Part shown: in pieces, positions 53,930 through 62,764 of the stretch
Layout of the letters: each line of letters starts with the position of its first letter
Position numbering within the stretch: position 1 is the stretch's first letter
NCBI GenBank assembly: GCA_946122785.1
Contig: CAMGYJ010000011.1
Span: 25,111,007-25,175,006 of the forward strand
Source of the DNA: Linum tenue
Lineage: Eukaryota > Streptophyta > Magnoliopsida > Malpighiales > Linaceae
DNA: 64,000 nucleotides
Direction: 5' to 3'
Position numbers and translations under genes: made by a program
Notes under the pieces: generated by a model
What the model saw: only the letters and a program-made list of their open reading frames with translations
The model's database searches: none
Told to the model about the DNA's origin: nothing

Positions 53930-53957
53930 AATGTCGATCTTAAGTGTGGGGGGGTGT
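53930..53957 (+). other. Polypurine tract 1, E unit 1
   Basis: CATTAAGGGCAATG then TTAAGTGTGGGGGGG. The hairpin here is weaker (CATT/AATG). Confidence 0.5.
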
Positions 53958-54840
53958 TTATCTTTTGACTGCATTAGATCTGTTTGTGTGCTTGGAGCCT
54001 AGTCCACTGTCCAAATTTTTAAATTTGAGGGCTCCAAGTACGTGTTCCTTGCAATTGCCTGCTCAGTATGCTTTGAATTGACAGTCTCTGTAGTGATTTG
54101 CAACCTAGGGAGGTAGTGTATCACTATGGAGGATGTTGATGCATTTAAGAAGTCTCATTTCTTCTTCATATTGTGTTGGTTGATTGAGTGAATTAGTGAT
54201 CTTAGGACCCTTGAATTGTGTGGTGTTGTGGACTCTCTGCCTGTCATGGACTCTTGTATCATGTTTTGAAAATAACAGGTGCTCGAAATGTGCTTTAAAA
54301 TAACGTCTCCCGTGCGAATAGGGCGAAAGTGCGTAAGGGGAGACGGGAATCCGTTCCCAATTTCCACCTACTACCTCCAGCCCCCTTACATGTCTTTCCC
54401 CCGCACGAGGCTCGAGACACCCGCTCCTGGCATGGCCGGTAAGAGCCGGGCTCCCGCAGAACCTTTGCTAGGTGGGAGCCCCCGTTTTCTGCAGAAACAG
54501 GTTGGAACCCGTGGAAAAAAAACAAAAACAGAAAAACAAGCAAAAAGAAGAAAGAAAAGGGTTCCAACCATGTTCAAAAAGAAAATCGAGCACCTTGAAT
54601 TAATGTGAGTCCATGATCTTTTGTTTTTGAGAGTCCCTTCATCCACGATTCATTTGTCCTCTGTTCACTATTTGCCATGAGACCGACTCGAGACTAGTGC
54701 TCTCGCCGAAGAAGCTATGAGATGACTGGGATGTTGTGCTCGGGCTAAGACGAATTCGACCATCAACTTCCCCTCGTGTGACCTTAAAAGGGAAGGCTAT
54801 GATTCATCCACTCTTGGCCATGAGGGAGAGATGCTATTAT
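53958..54840 (+). other. 3' non-coding region, E unit 1
   Basis: No coding frame is supported. Contains the A-rich hairpin at 54500-54569, the CTCTCGCCGAAGAAGCTA string (about 54698) seen also at the window start, and a modest purine run GAGGGAGAGA about 10 bases before the LTR; no classic polypurine tract abuts the LTR. Confidence 0.6.
54500..54569 (+). ncRNA. A-rich-loop hairpin, E unit 1 (predicted)
   Basis: GGTTGGAACCC (54500-54510) pairs perfectly with GGGTTCCAACC (54559-54569) around a 48-nt loop of A runs broken by C and G. The same layout, with other stems, is seen in the coding-free array and F. Confidence 0.5.
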
Positions 54841-56171
54841 TGATAGACCGATAATTATACATGTTTTCACCCCTATTCTGAAGCCGTTTGTGATGAGGAA
54901 TCTCGTGTTTTAAGCCGATTTCACGCTAGGGTACGTGTTTATGTCATATTTCAGGTCCCGGCGTTGTAATCGAGGCAGAGGAACGAGTTCTGGGTCGAAA
55001 GGAGTGAAGTTGGGACAAATTAAGCCGTAGGAGGAAAATACCCGGTCAGGTGGCCGAATACCCGACCGGGTATTCACCGCCTGAGGAGCAGAGAGGGGCC
55101 CGGGCAGAATGCCAAAATCCCCGGTCGGGGATTATTGAAAGCGACCGAGGATTTTCCCTGAAGACGAAACGGTGCGCTGCGATAATACCCGGTTGAAACC
55201 CAAAATACCCGACCGGGTATTTCGACCGGGTATCGCGACCAGGCAGTCAGTTTAAGGAGAAAGAAGGCCAACATTGAAGGGTTCCGAGTTTTTGAGAGAG
55301 AAAGCGATACCTAGAGAGAGAAAGCGACGAACCAGAGTTCCCAAGCGCCATAGATCGATTTTCATCACCATTGGAGCCCGGCTTGAGCTTGGAGAAGTGC
55401 GATTAAACGTCCAGGAGCAGAAATCCATCTTCACAGTATGATGTCCGCGTCTGAATCTGCTTTTGCTTCTTTCTCTATGGAGTAGTTCCCCCATTCATCT
55501 GGGTATGGGGAACCCTAGATTTGTATGCTAGGTCTGATTGTATGAACCCAAGTACAGAGTTTGTGAATTGATTATATTCGATTGAGGTTTGAATGATTGA
55601 ATGACTTGAATCCTGATCAAATTCCTGTTGTTTCTGCTTTGACCTAGAATGAGAATATCTGCCTAGGTTGATAGAGTATCCTTAATCGAAGGTGGCGAAT
55701 TGGTGACTTTAGTCGAGGAGCCAATTCGCTATTCTGTACCGAATTCAATTCGGTAGTGGAGGTTTGGTTCGCTAGGGCCTCAATCTGTTTACTCCGGTGG
55801 AGGTTAGTCGCCCGCTAGAGACTCAGATTGAGAGGGTCTGAAGACCTTTAGCCGAGACTTCGGACTAATCAAGAACCTTCCGCAGTATAACTTTCATGAA
55901 AACTGAACTTGGTAAATTGCAATCCGACTTAACTGCAGTCTAGGGGGATCCATATCCGGGTGATCTCTCTTGACTTATCAACAACCGTTTACTTGCTTTG
56001 TGTTTTTGTTTGCTTGAGTCGCACTAAAAGTTCACTGCTAAAGAACGAGAATTCACCGAGTAGTCATCACATCTAGGACCCGGGTTGATAATAAAACCCA
56101 AACCCGCTATACTACGCTTTAGGAAGTGGTTACACTTGGCCATTTTCTAGAGTGACAGTAGGAGTGAGTCA
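54841..56171 (+). repeat. LTR 2 of array E (1331 bp, shared)
   Basis: Same ends as LTR 1; carries the indels described under LTR 1 and is near-identical to LTR 3. It is both 3' LTR of unit 1 and 5' LTR of unit 2. Confidence 0.88.
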
Positions 56172-56177
56172 AGTTTT

Positions 56178-56195
56178 TGGCGCCGTTGCCGGGGA
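56178..56195 (+). other. Primer-binding site, E unit 2
   Basis: TGGCGCCGTTGCCGGGGA, perfect match, six bases after LTR 2. Confidence 0.92.
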
Positions 56196-56319
56196 CGGCT
56201 AGGTTGTTGAAGAAAAGTGATTTCTGTTACTTTAGCATTTTCATTTTCGCATTGAGTGTTTCTTCTTTCCCACTTGTGCCTTCACGGGTTTGCATTGCTT
56301 GATTGTGTGCAGATAGTGC

Positions 56320-57522
56320 ATGACCCGTAGCCAGTCGGGAGGTTTACTGCCGTTGGATCCAGAGATTGAACGCACCAGCCGCCAACTTAGGAGACAACAG
56401 CGAGCTAGACTGGCTATGGACGAGCGCAGAGACGGCCAATTGAGCAGCGAGTCCGAGGACGAGTACGAGATGGAAGGCGATCACAACCCACCTCCGGAGA
56501 ACCAGTTCCTGGGGAACGACCCCAATCCCCAGGCAGCTGGGGTCCATCATCATCCACCACCACCGGGTCCCACCTTGGAGTATTACTACACTCCGCGGAT
56601 TGCTGACATCCGCCCGGTCATCCTCTATCCGCCGATTCCAGCAAACAACTTCGAGATCAAGCCATGCTGGATTCAACTCATTACATCCTCTATCCAGTTC
56701 CATGGCTTGAAGGATGAGGAAGCCCGGGTACATCTTTCCCATTTTCTGCAGCTGACGAACGGGTTCAAGCTGAACGGTGTCCCGGAAGACGCAATCCGCC
56801 TTCACCTCTTCCCCCATTCCCTGGCGGGGAATGCTAAGAGGTGGTTGGAGACCCAGCCCCCACTGTCCATCACTTCTTGGGACGATCTGGCTGACAAGTT
56901 CGTGCACAGGTACTATCCGGCATCGAAGACCACAGAGATTCAGCGGGAGATCACTCACTTCCGCCAAGAGCCAGATGAGTCGCTTCGTGATGCATGGGAG
57001 CGATACATGGGATACTTCTGGCAGTGTCCCCATCATGGTTTCAGCGATGCATTCACAGTGGGGAACTTCTACAGCGCCCTCACCCCAGACAGCCAGAGGG
57101 TGATCGAGTCTCTATGCCCAGGAGGGGATATCCTTACTAAGACTCCACCCGAGCTGAACCAGATGATTAGTACCTTGGCTGCCCGCGATCATTCCTGGGG
57201 GCAGAGCAGCAGAGGCAGACAGTCCCGGGACCGTGGTGTGCACGCTGTGGAGGACAGGTCCGGGTTAGAGCAGCAGGTGGCTGAGTTGGTGCAGACATTG
57301 AAGCAACCCAACAGTCTCCTTCCGGGCCGAGGTGTAGCTACGCCTCCAGTCGCTCAGTGTCAGTGGTGTGAGAGCCCAAATCACCGGGTGGAGGACTGTC
57401 AGGCCATGAGGGAGTCCTCCACACCCCAAGAGCAGGTGGATTTCATTGCAAACGCTCGGCGCCTGGACCCATACAGCAACACCTACAATGAAGGATGGCG
57501 CCAGCATCCCAACTTCTCCTAG
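56320..57522 (+). CDS. gag of element E, unit 2 (ends at in-frame TAG)
   Basis: 400 codons, same architecture as unit 1, including the CCHC knuckle and Retrotrans_gag domain. Differences are single residues, for example LATDER to LAMDER, WIQV to WIQL, VPDD to VPED, LARNA to LAGNA, AARN to AARD. The TAG at 57520-57522 is retained, although the preceding Ser codon differs (TCC here, TCA in unit 1). Confidence 0.88.
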   Translation: MTRSQSGGLLPLDPEIERTSRQLRRQQRARLAMDERRDGQLSSESEDEYEMEGDHNPPPENQFLGNDPNPQAAGVHHHPPPPGPTLEYYYTPRIADIRPVILYPPIPANNFEIKPCWIQLITSSIQFHGLKDEEARVHLSHFLQLTNGFKLNGVPEDAIRLHLFPHSLAGNAKRWLETQPPLSITSWDDLADKFVHRYYPASKTTEIQREITHFRQEPDESLRDAWERYMGYFWQCPHHGFSDAFTVGNFYSALTPDSQRVIESLCPGGDILTKTPPELNQMISTLAARDHSWGQSSRGRQSRDRGVHAVEDRSGLEQQVAELVQTLKQPNSLLPGRGVATPPVAQCQWCESPNHRVEDCQAMRESSTPQEQVDFIANARRLDPYSNTYNEGWRQHPNFS

Positions 57523-59145
57523 AGCAGCAACACCAACAAACCACCTGGTTTCCCAGCACCAGCAGGTGGTTTTCAACAGAGGCAGCCCTTCCAGCCTAGG
57601 CAAGGGCAGCCATTCCAGCAGCCCCAGCACCAGTTTACTCAGCCTCCAGCAGCCGCAGCTCCCGATAATCAGATGGTTGATCTGAAAAATATCTTGGCGA
57701 CATTCATGACCACCAGCCAGGCGAACTTCACGAGGGTGGACCAGAGCATAGCCTCACTGGAGGCAGGCCAGAGAAACCTGGAGGCAGGACAGAGGAACCA
57801 GGGTGCTATTCTGCAAGATCTCCAGCACCAAGTCGGTGTCCTAGCGCGCCAGCTTACTGGTCGGGCCCCGGGGACTCTACCTGCCACCACCATCCCCAAT
57901 CCACGGGACCCGCACGAGCAGCTGGATGCCATTTTCACCAGGAGCGACAGGCCTACATCAGCTGATCCTGCCCCGACCAGGCAGGAGGAACCACTACCTG
58001 CTTCAGCACTTCCAGCCGGTGATGCAGAAGTGCGGGTGGAGAAGGAAGCCCTTGCTCCCAAGCCACAACCAGTGGTGAAGGAGCATGTGCCCCAGCTTCC
58101 CTTCCCCACTCGCCTCCATAAAGATAAGTTGGAGACCAAGTTTGCCAATTTTATGGCAATGTTGAAGCAGCTCAACATCAGCGTACCATTTGTGGAGGCA
58201 CTGTCGAAGATGCCCAAGTACGCGAAGTTCATGAAATATATCCTCACCAACAAGAAGAAACTTGGGGATCTCTCGACAGTGCTGCTGAGCGAGGAATGTT
58301 CTGCTATCCTACAGAACAAGCTGCCCAAAAAGCGCAAAGACCCAGGGAGTTTTACTATCTCTCTTACTATTGGCAGCATGCATGTAGGAAAGTCCTTGGC
58401 GGACCTAGGCGCTAGCATTAATGTCATGCCATATAAACTGTTCAAAAAGCTAGACCTAGGTGAACTTAGCCCTACTAGGATGAGCATTCAGCTAGCTGAT
58501 CGTTCCGTTGTGCATCCTAGAGGTATCATAGAGGATCTGCTTGTTGATGTTGGTGCATTCACATATCCTGTTGATTTTGTTATCCTGGACATAAATGATG
58601 ATGTGGATGTGCCTTTGATTCTGGGTAGACCATTTCTTGCCACCGCCAAGGCATTGATTGATGTGCATGATGGTAAACTGATTCTGCGTGCTGGAAATGA
58701 ACAGGCTACTTTTTCTGTGACTGAGTTTGATCACTGTGCTATGATTGCTGTCACACCTGTGCATGCTATTTCTGACCAGGTACACGAGCCTGTCGTGTAT
58801 CCTTCTGCACCTCCCATTTTGCAGGACCCCCCTCTCACTCCTTCGCCGCCGCTCCTTCCAGCCTCACCACCGAACAAAAAGCTCAAGGAGGAGTGGCGGC
58901 CGAAGCAGCAGGTTGCTAAGCCTGCACGGAAGAAGGGTGGAGACCACTACGAGCTGGTCCCACCCACTGCACCACGACCACCCTGGCCATCCGAGTACTC
59001 ACTCGCCTGCATCTTGCCGGATGGCCAGGTCGAGCTGACCAATGCCGGTGGTTGTACTCGTCGGGTGCATGGCCATCACCTGAAGCTGTACCTCAAGAGC
59101 GACGTGGATCCGCTCTTGGAGGCACCTGTTCCTGCACCTCCTTGA
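57523..59145 (+). CDS. gag C-terminus, protease and integrase-tail fusion, E unit 2
   Basis: Open through to TGA at 59143-59145, as in unit 1, with ATG at 57673 as a possible internal start. Protease DLG and ILGRPFLAT are conserved, as is the integrase-type tail RVHGHHLKLYLK. Substitutions include DQII to DQSI and KFMKDIL to KFMKYIL. That two units keep this 541-codon stretch open suggests a recent duplication or selection; the sequence alone cannot separate these. Confidence 0.82.
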   Translation, partial: SSNTNKPPGFPAPAGGFQQRQPFQPRQGQPFQQPQHQFTQPPAAAAPDNQMVDLKNILATFMTTSQANFTRVDQSIASLEAGQRNLEAGQRNQGAILQDLQHQVGVLARQLTGRAPGTLPATTIPNPRDPHEQLDAIFTRSDRPTSADPAPTRQEEPLPASALPAGDAEVRVEKEALAPKPQPVVKEHVPQLPFPTRLHKDKLETKFANFMAMLKQLNISVPFVEALSKMPKYAKFMKYILTNKKKLGDLSTVLLSEECSAILQNKLPKKRKDPGSFTISLTIGSMHVGKSLADLGASINVMPYKLFKKLDLGELSPTRMSIQLADRSVVHPRGIIEDLLVDVGAFTYPVDFVILDINDDVDVPLILGRPFLATAKALIDVHDGKLILRAGNEQATFSVTEFDHCAMIAVTPVHAISDQVHEPVVYPSAPPILQDPPLTPSPPLLPASPPNKKLKEEWRPKQQVAKPARKKGGDHYELVPPTAPRPPWPSEYSLACILPDGQVELTNAGGCTRRVHGHHLKLYLKSDVDPLLEAPVPAPP

Positions 59146-59190
59146 GTATCCGCCATGGGCGTCCAACTAAAAGACGGTAAAGAAGCGCTT

Positions 59191-59208
59191 GTGGGGAGGC
59201 AACCCCGC
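59191..59208 (+). ncRNA. AGGCAA-loop hairpin, E unit 2
   Basis: Identical to the unit 1 hairpin. Confidence 0.55.
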
Positions 59209-60359
59209 CATGGTTTTCATTTATTTGTTTTGTTTCGAGTCGGATTGCGATTTGGTTTGGTTTCAGTTTATTTCCTTTGTTTTGGATGATGTCTTATTGG
59301 GCTGACATTGGACCTAACATATTATGGTTGAGCTCTTCTGTTTCCCTTTAGCTGTGCTGTGTTCCCGACTGATCCATTTCCAGTCTCCTGCAGTCCGTGC
59401 ATACCGGTAACATCGTTCCCCTTTCCTTCCCTCTTCTCCATTAAGGGCAATGTCGATCTTAAGTGTGGGGGGGTGTTTATCTTTTGACTGCATTAGATCT
59501 GTTTGTGTGCTTGGAGCCTAGTCCACTGTCCAAAATTTTAAATTTGAGGGCTCCAAGTACGTGTTCCTTGCAATTGCCTGCTCAGTATGCTTTGAATTGA
59601 CAGTCTCTGTAGTGATTTGCAACCTAGGGAGGTAGTGTATCACTATGGAGGATGTTGATGCATTTAAGAAGTCTCATTTCTTCTTCATATTGTGTTGGTT
59701 GATTGAGTGAATTAGTGATCTTAGGACCCTTGAATTGTGTGGTGTTGTGGACTCTCTGCCTGTCATGGACTCTTGTATCATGTTTTGAAAATAACAGGTG
59801 CTCGAAATGTGCTTTAAAATAACGTCTCCCGTGCGAATAGGGCGAAAGTGTGTAAGGGGAGACGGGAATCCGTTCCCAATTTCCACCTACTACCTCCAGC
59901 CCCCTTACATGTCTTTCCCCCGCACGAGGCTCGAGACACCCGCTCCTGGCATGGCCGGTAAGAGCCGGGCTCCCGCAGAACCTTTGCTAGGTGGGAGCCC
60001 CCGTTTTCTGCAGAGACAGGTTGGAACCCGTGGAAAAAAAACAAAAACAGAAAAACAAGCAAAAAGAAGAAAGAAAAGGGTTCCAACCATGTTCAAAAAG
60101 AAAATCGAGCACCTTGAATTAATGTGAGTCCATGATCTTTTGTTTTTGAGAGTCCCTTCATCCACGATTCATTTGTCCTCTGTTCACTATTTGCCATGAG
60201 ACCGACTCGAGACTAGTGCTCTCGCCGAAGAAGCTATGAGATGACTGGGATGTGGTGCTCGGGCTAAGACGAATTCGACCATCAACTTCCCCACGTGTGA
60301 CCTTAAAAGGGAAGGCTATGATTCATCCACTCTTGGCCATGAGGGAGAGATGCTATTAT
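59209..60359 (+). other. 3' non-coding region, E unit 2
   Basis: Same content as unit 1: polypurine tract 1 at about 59449-59475, A-rich hairpin at 60019-60088, CTCTCGCCGAAGAAGCTA at about 60219. No coding frame. Confidence 0.6.
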
Positions 60360-61531
60360 TGATAGACCGATAATTATACATGTTTTCACCCCTATTCTGA
60401 AGCCGTTTGTGATGAGGAATCTCGTGTTTTAAGCCGATTTCACGCTAGGGTACGTGTTTATGTCATATTCAGGTCCCGGCGTTGGAATCGAGGCGGAGGA
60501 ACGAGTTCTGGGTCGAAAGGAGTGAAGTTGGGACAAATTAAGCCGTAGGAGGAAAATACCCGGTCAGGTGGCCGAATACCCGACCGGGTATTCACCGCCT
60601 GAGGAGCAGAGAGGGGCCCGGGCAGAATGCCAAAATCCCCGGTCGGGGATTATTGAAAGCGACCGAGGATTTTCCCTGAAGACGAAACGGTGCGCTGCGA
60701 TAATACCCGGTTGAAACCCAAAATACCCGACCGGGTATTTCGACCGGGTATCGCGACCAGGCAGTCAGTTTAAGGAGAAAGAAGGCCAACATTGAAGGGT
60801 TCCGAGTTTTTGAGAGAGAAAGCGATACCTAGAGAGAGAAAGCGACGAACCAGAGTTCCCAAGCGCCATAGATCGATTTTCATCACCATTGGAGCCCGGC
60901 TTGAGCTTGGAGAAGTGCGATTAAACGTCCAGGAGCAGAAATCCATCTTCACAGTATGATGTCCGCGTCTGAATCTGCTTTTGCTTCTTTCTCTATGGAG
61001 TAGTTCCCCCATTCATCTGGGTATGGGGAACCCTAGATTTGTATGCTAGGTCTGATTGTATGAACCCAAGTACAGAGTTTGTGAATTGATTATATTCGAT
61101 TGAGGTTTGAATGATTGAATGACTTGAATCCTGATCCAATTCCTGTTGTTTCTGCTTTGACCTAGAATGAGAATATCTGCCTAGGTTGATAGAGTATCCT
61201 TAATCGAAGGTGGCGAATTGGTGACTTTAGTCGAGGAGCCAATTCGCTATTCTGTACCGAATTCAATTCGGTAGTGGAGGTTTGGTTCGCTAGGGCCTCA
61301 ATCTGTTTACTCCGGTGGAGGTTAGTCGCCCGCTAGAGACTCAGATTGAGAGGGTCTGAAGACCTTTAGTCGAGACTTCGGACTAATCAAGAACCTTCCG
61401 CAGTATAACTTTCATGAAAACTGAACTTGGTAAATTGCAATCCGACTTAACTGCAGTCTAGGGGGATCCATATCCGGGTGATCTCTCTTGACTTGACAAC
61501 AACCGTTTACTTGCTTTGTGTTTTTGTTTGC
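60360..61531 (+). repeat. LTR 3 of array E, 3' truncated
   Basis: Matches LTR 2 up to TTTTTGTTTGC at 61531, where it is cut; about 160 bp of the LTR end is missing and unrelated DNA follows. No target duplication can be tested. Confidence 0.85.
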
Positions 61532-62764
61532 CCACATGCAAGCCGAGCCTTACATAAATCTAGCCTCTTAGGTCGATCTGATGTCGTTGGGTGGGTTTTC
61601 CTAGTCCGCGATAAGAAGGAAAGCAGATCAGAATCCATTTACAAACAAAAAATTAAAGAAACCACATGCATGTTAAAACCATACCAAATTCGGGCTTCCG
61701 TTAGGAAATTGATGGTGGACCGAGCTGTTTCTCTTGACCGGCGATGAGAGAAGAGGATTGAGGTAGGATTAAGAGTCATGGTTTCGATTTAGAGAAAAAC
61801 TAGAGGATTTCGGTTTTTGCAGAGGGAAAAGAGAGTGGCGGCGGGGTTTTATTGAGGTCGTCGTTTTCTTTGTGCAGAGAGAAGAGCAGAGGAAACATGA
61901 GAGAAGGATGAAGAGAGAGAGAGAGGGCAACCCTTTTGGTCGATTGAGATTAGAGTTGAGTAGGTTTTATTAGAGATGAATAAATACTTGGCATCGTAAA
62001 AAGCCCCTAGGATTTCTTAATATTTTTATGTCCCCGCCACAATGTTTTGGCTCATTTACGAAATTTCCCCCGCTTTGTCCCTGATTTAAAATGAAAATTT
62101 ATCAAATTTTGAGCCTGGGTCGTTGATTATATACGCGTTTTTCTACTAGCAGTTTAGTCAGTGGGCTAGGCGGCCGTCATTCATTAACTCATCCTATCCA
62201 CGTAATTTTATCATTGAATATCCTTAATACAAATTTTGAATACAGAAGAGTCCCTAAGTTAGGTTAATTTTGTTTCTTTCCTAATACGTGAAATATTTCT
62301 TCATGATTAAAATTCTTATATTTTATCTTCAGAAATCTCGCAATAATTTATTTAAATTTTATTAACAAAATGACTTATATGATAATCACGACTAGTGGAA
62401 CGTGGGTATAACTAAAACACCAAAATTACTTTTATGAACTACGTTGATTTTGATCCCGTGTTACGAGTATGTAGGCAACCAATAAGGTTCGACTCCAATC
62501 TACTATCAAATTTTATCTTTAAAATGAACACTATTGTGTGCATATTTCAAGTCGAAAACTAGTATGATATATTTTCAACTAGAGAAAATGGATATTCTCT
62601 TATAGCAGGAACGAAGAGAAGACAACTAATCACAAAATAAACCATCATCTTGATTGAGAATTGGGGAAAAAAAGCCTTTTACTGAAACACCGTGCAAAAC
62701 AAGTTTACATGAAGTGGGAGAGCGATAGGGACAAAGAATGAGGCACAGGGGAAGGTTTGGATGC
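61532..62764. other. Intergenic region downstream of the GDSL gene
   Basis: No gene or repeat is recognised. There is a GA-rich stretch (about 61866-61930) and an AT-rich part (62030-62620). It holds the presumed 3' UTR of the GDSL gene next to 62764. Confidence 0.5.

Larger units (their letters stand above)
49219..61531 (+). mobile_element. Tandem array of Athila-like element E (three LTRs, two gag-pro internals)
   Basis: LTRs at 49333, 54841 and 60360 with unit periods of 5508 and 5519 bp. The two internals differ by few substitutions. The 114 bp before the first LTR (49219-49332) equals the end of an internal region, so a further truncated unit lay to the left. The last LTR is cut at 61531. 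RT, RNaseH and integrase core are absent from both units. An alternative LTR start at TGGGATG (49219) is possible, but TGATAGACC matches the TSD-supported LTR start of the other array. Confidence 0.88.

Noticed and set aside
20888..56195. Strings resembling the tRNA-Asp 3' end
   Set aside because: Only 17-19 bases next to LTR ends are present. They are primer-binding sites, not tRNA genes.
61478..61747. 89-codon open frame starting in truncated LTR 3
   Set aside because: Crosses the LTR truncation border into unrelated DNA; no motif.
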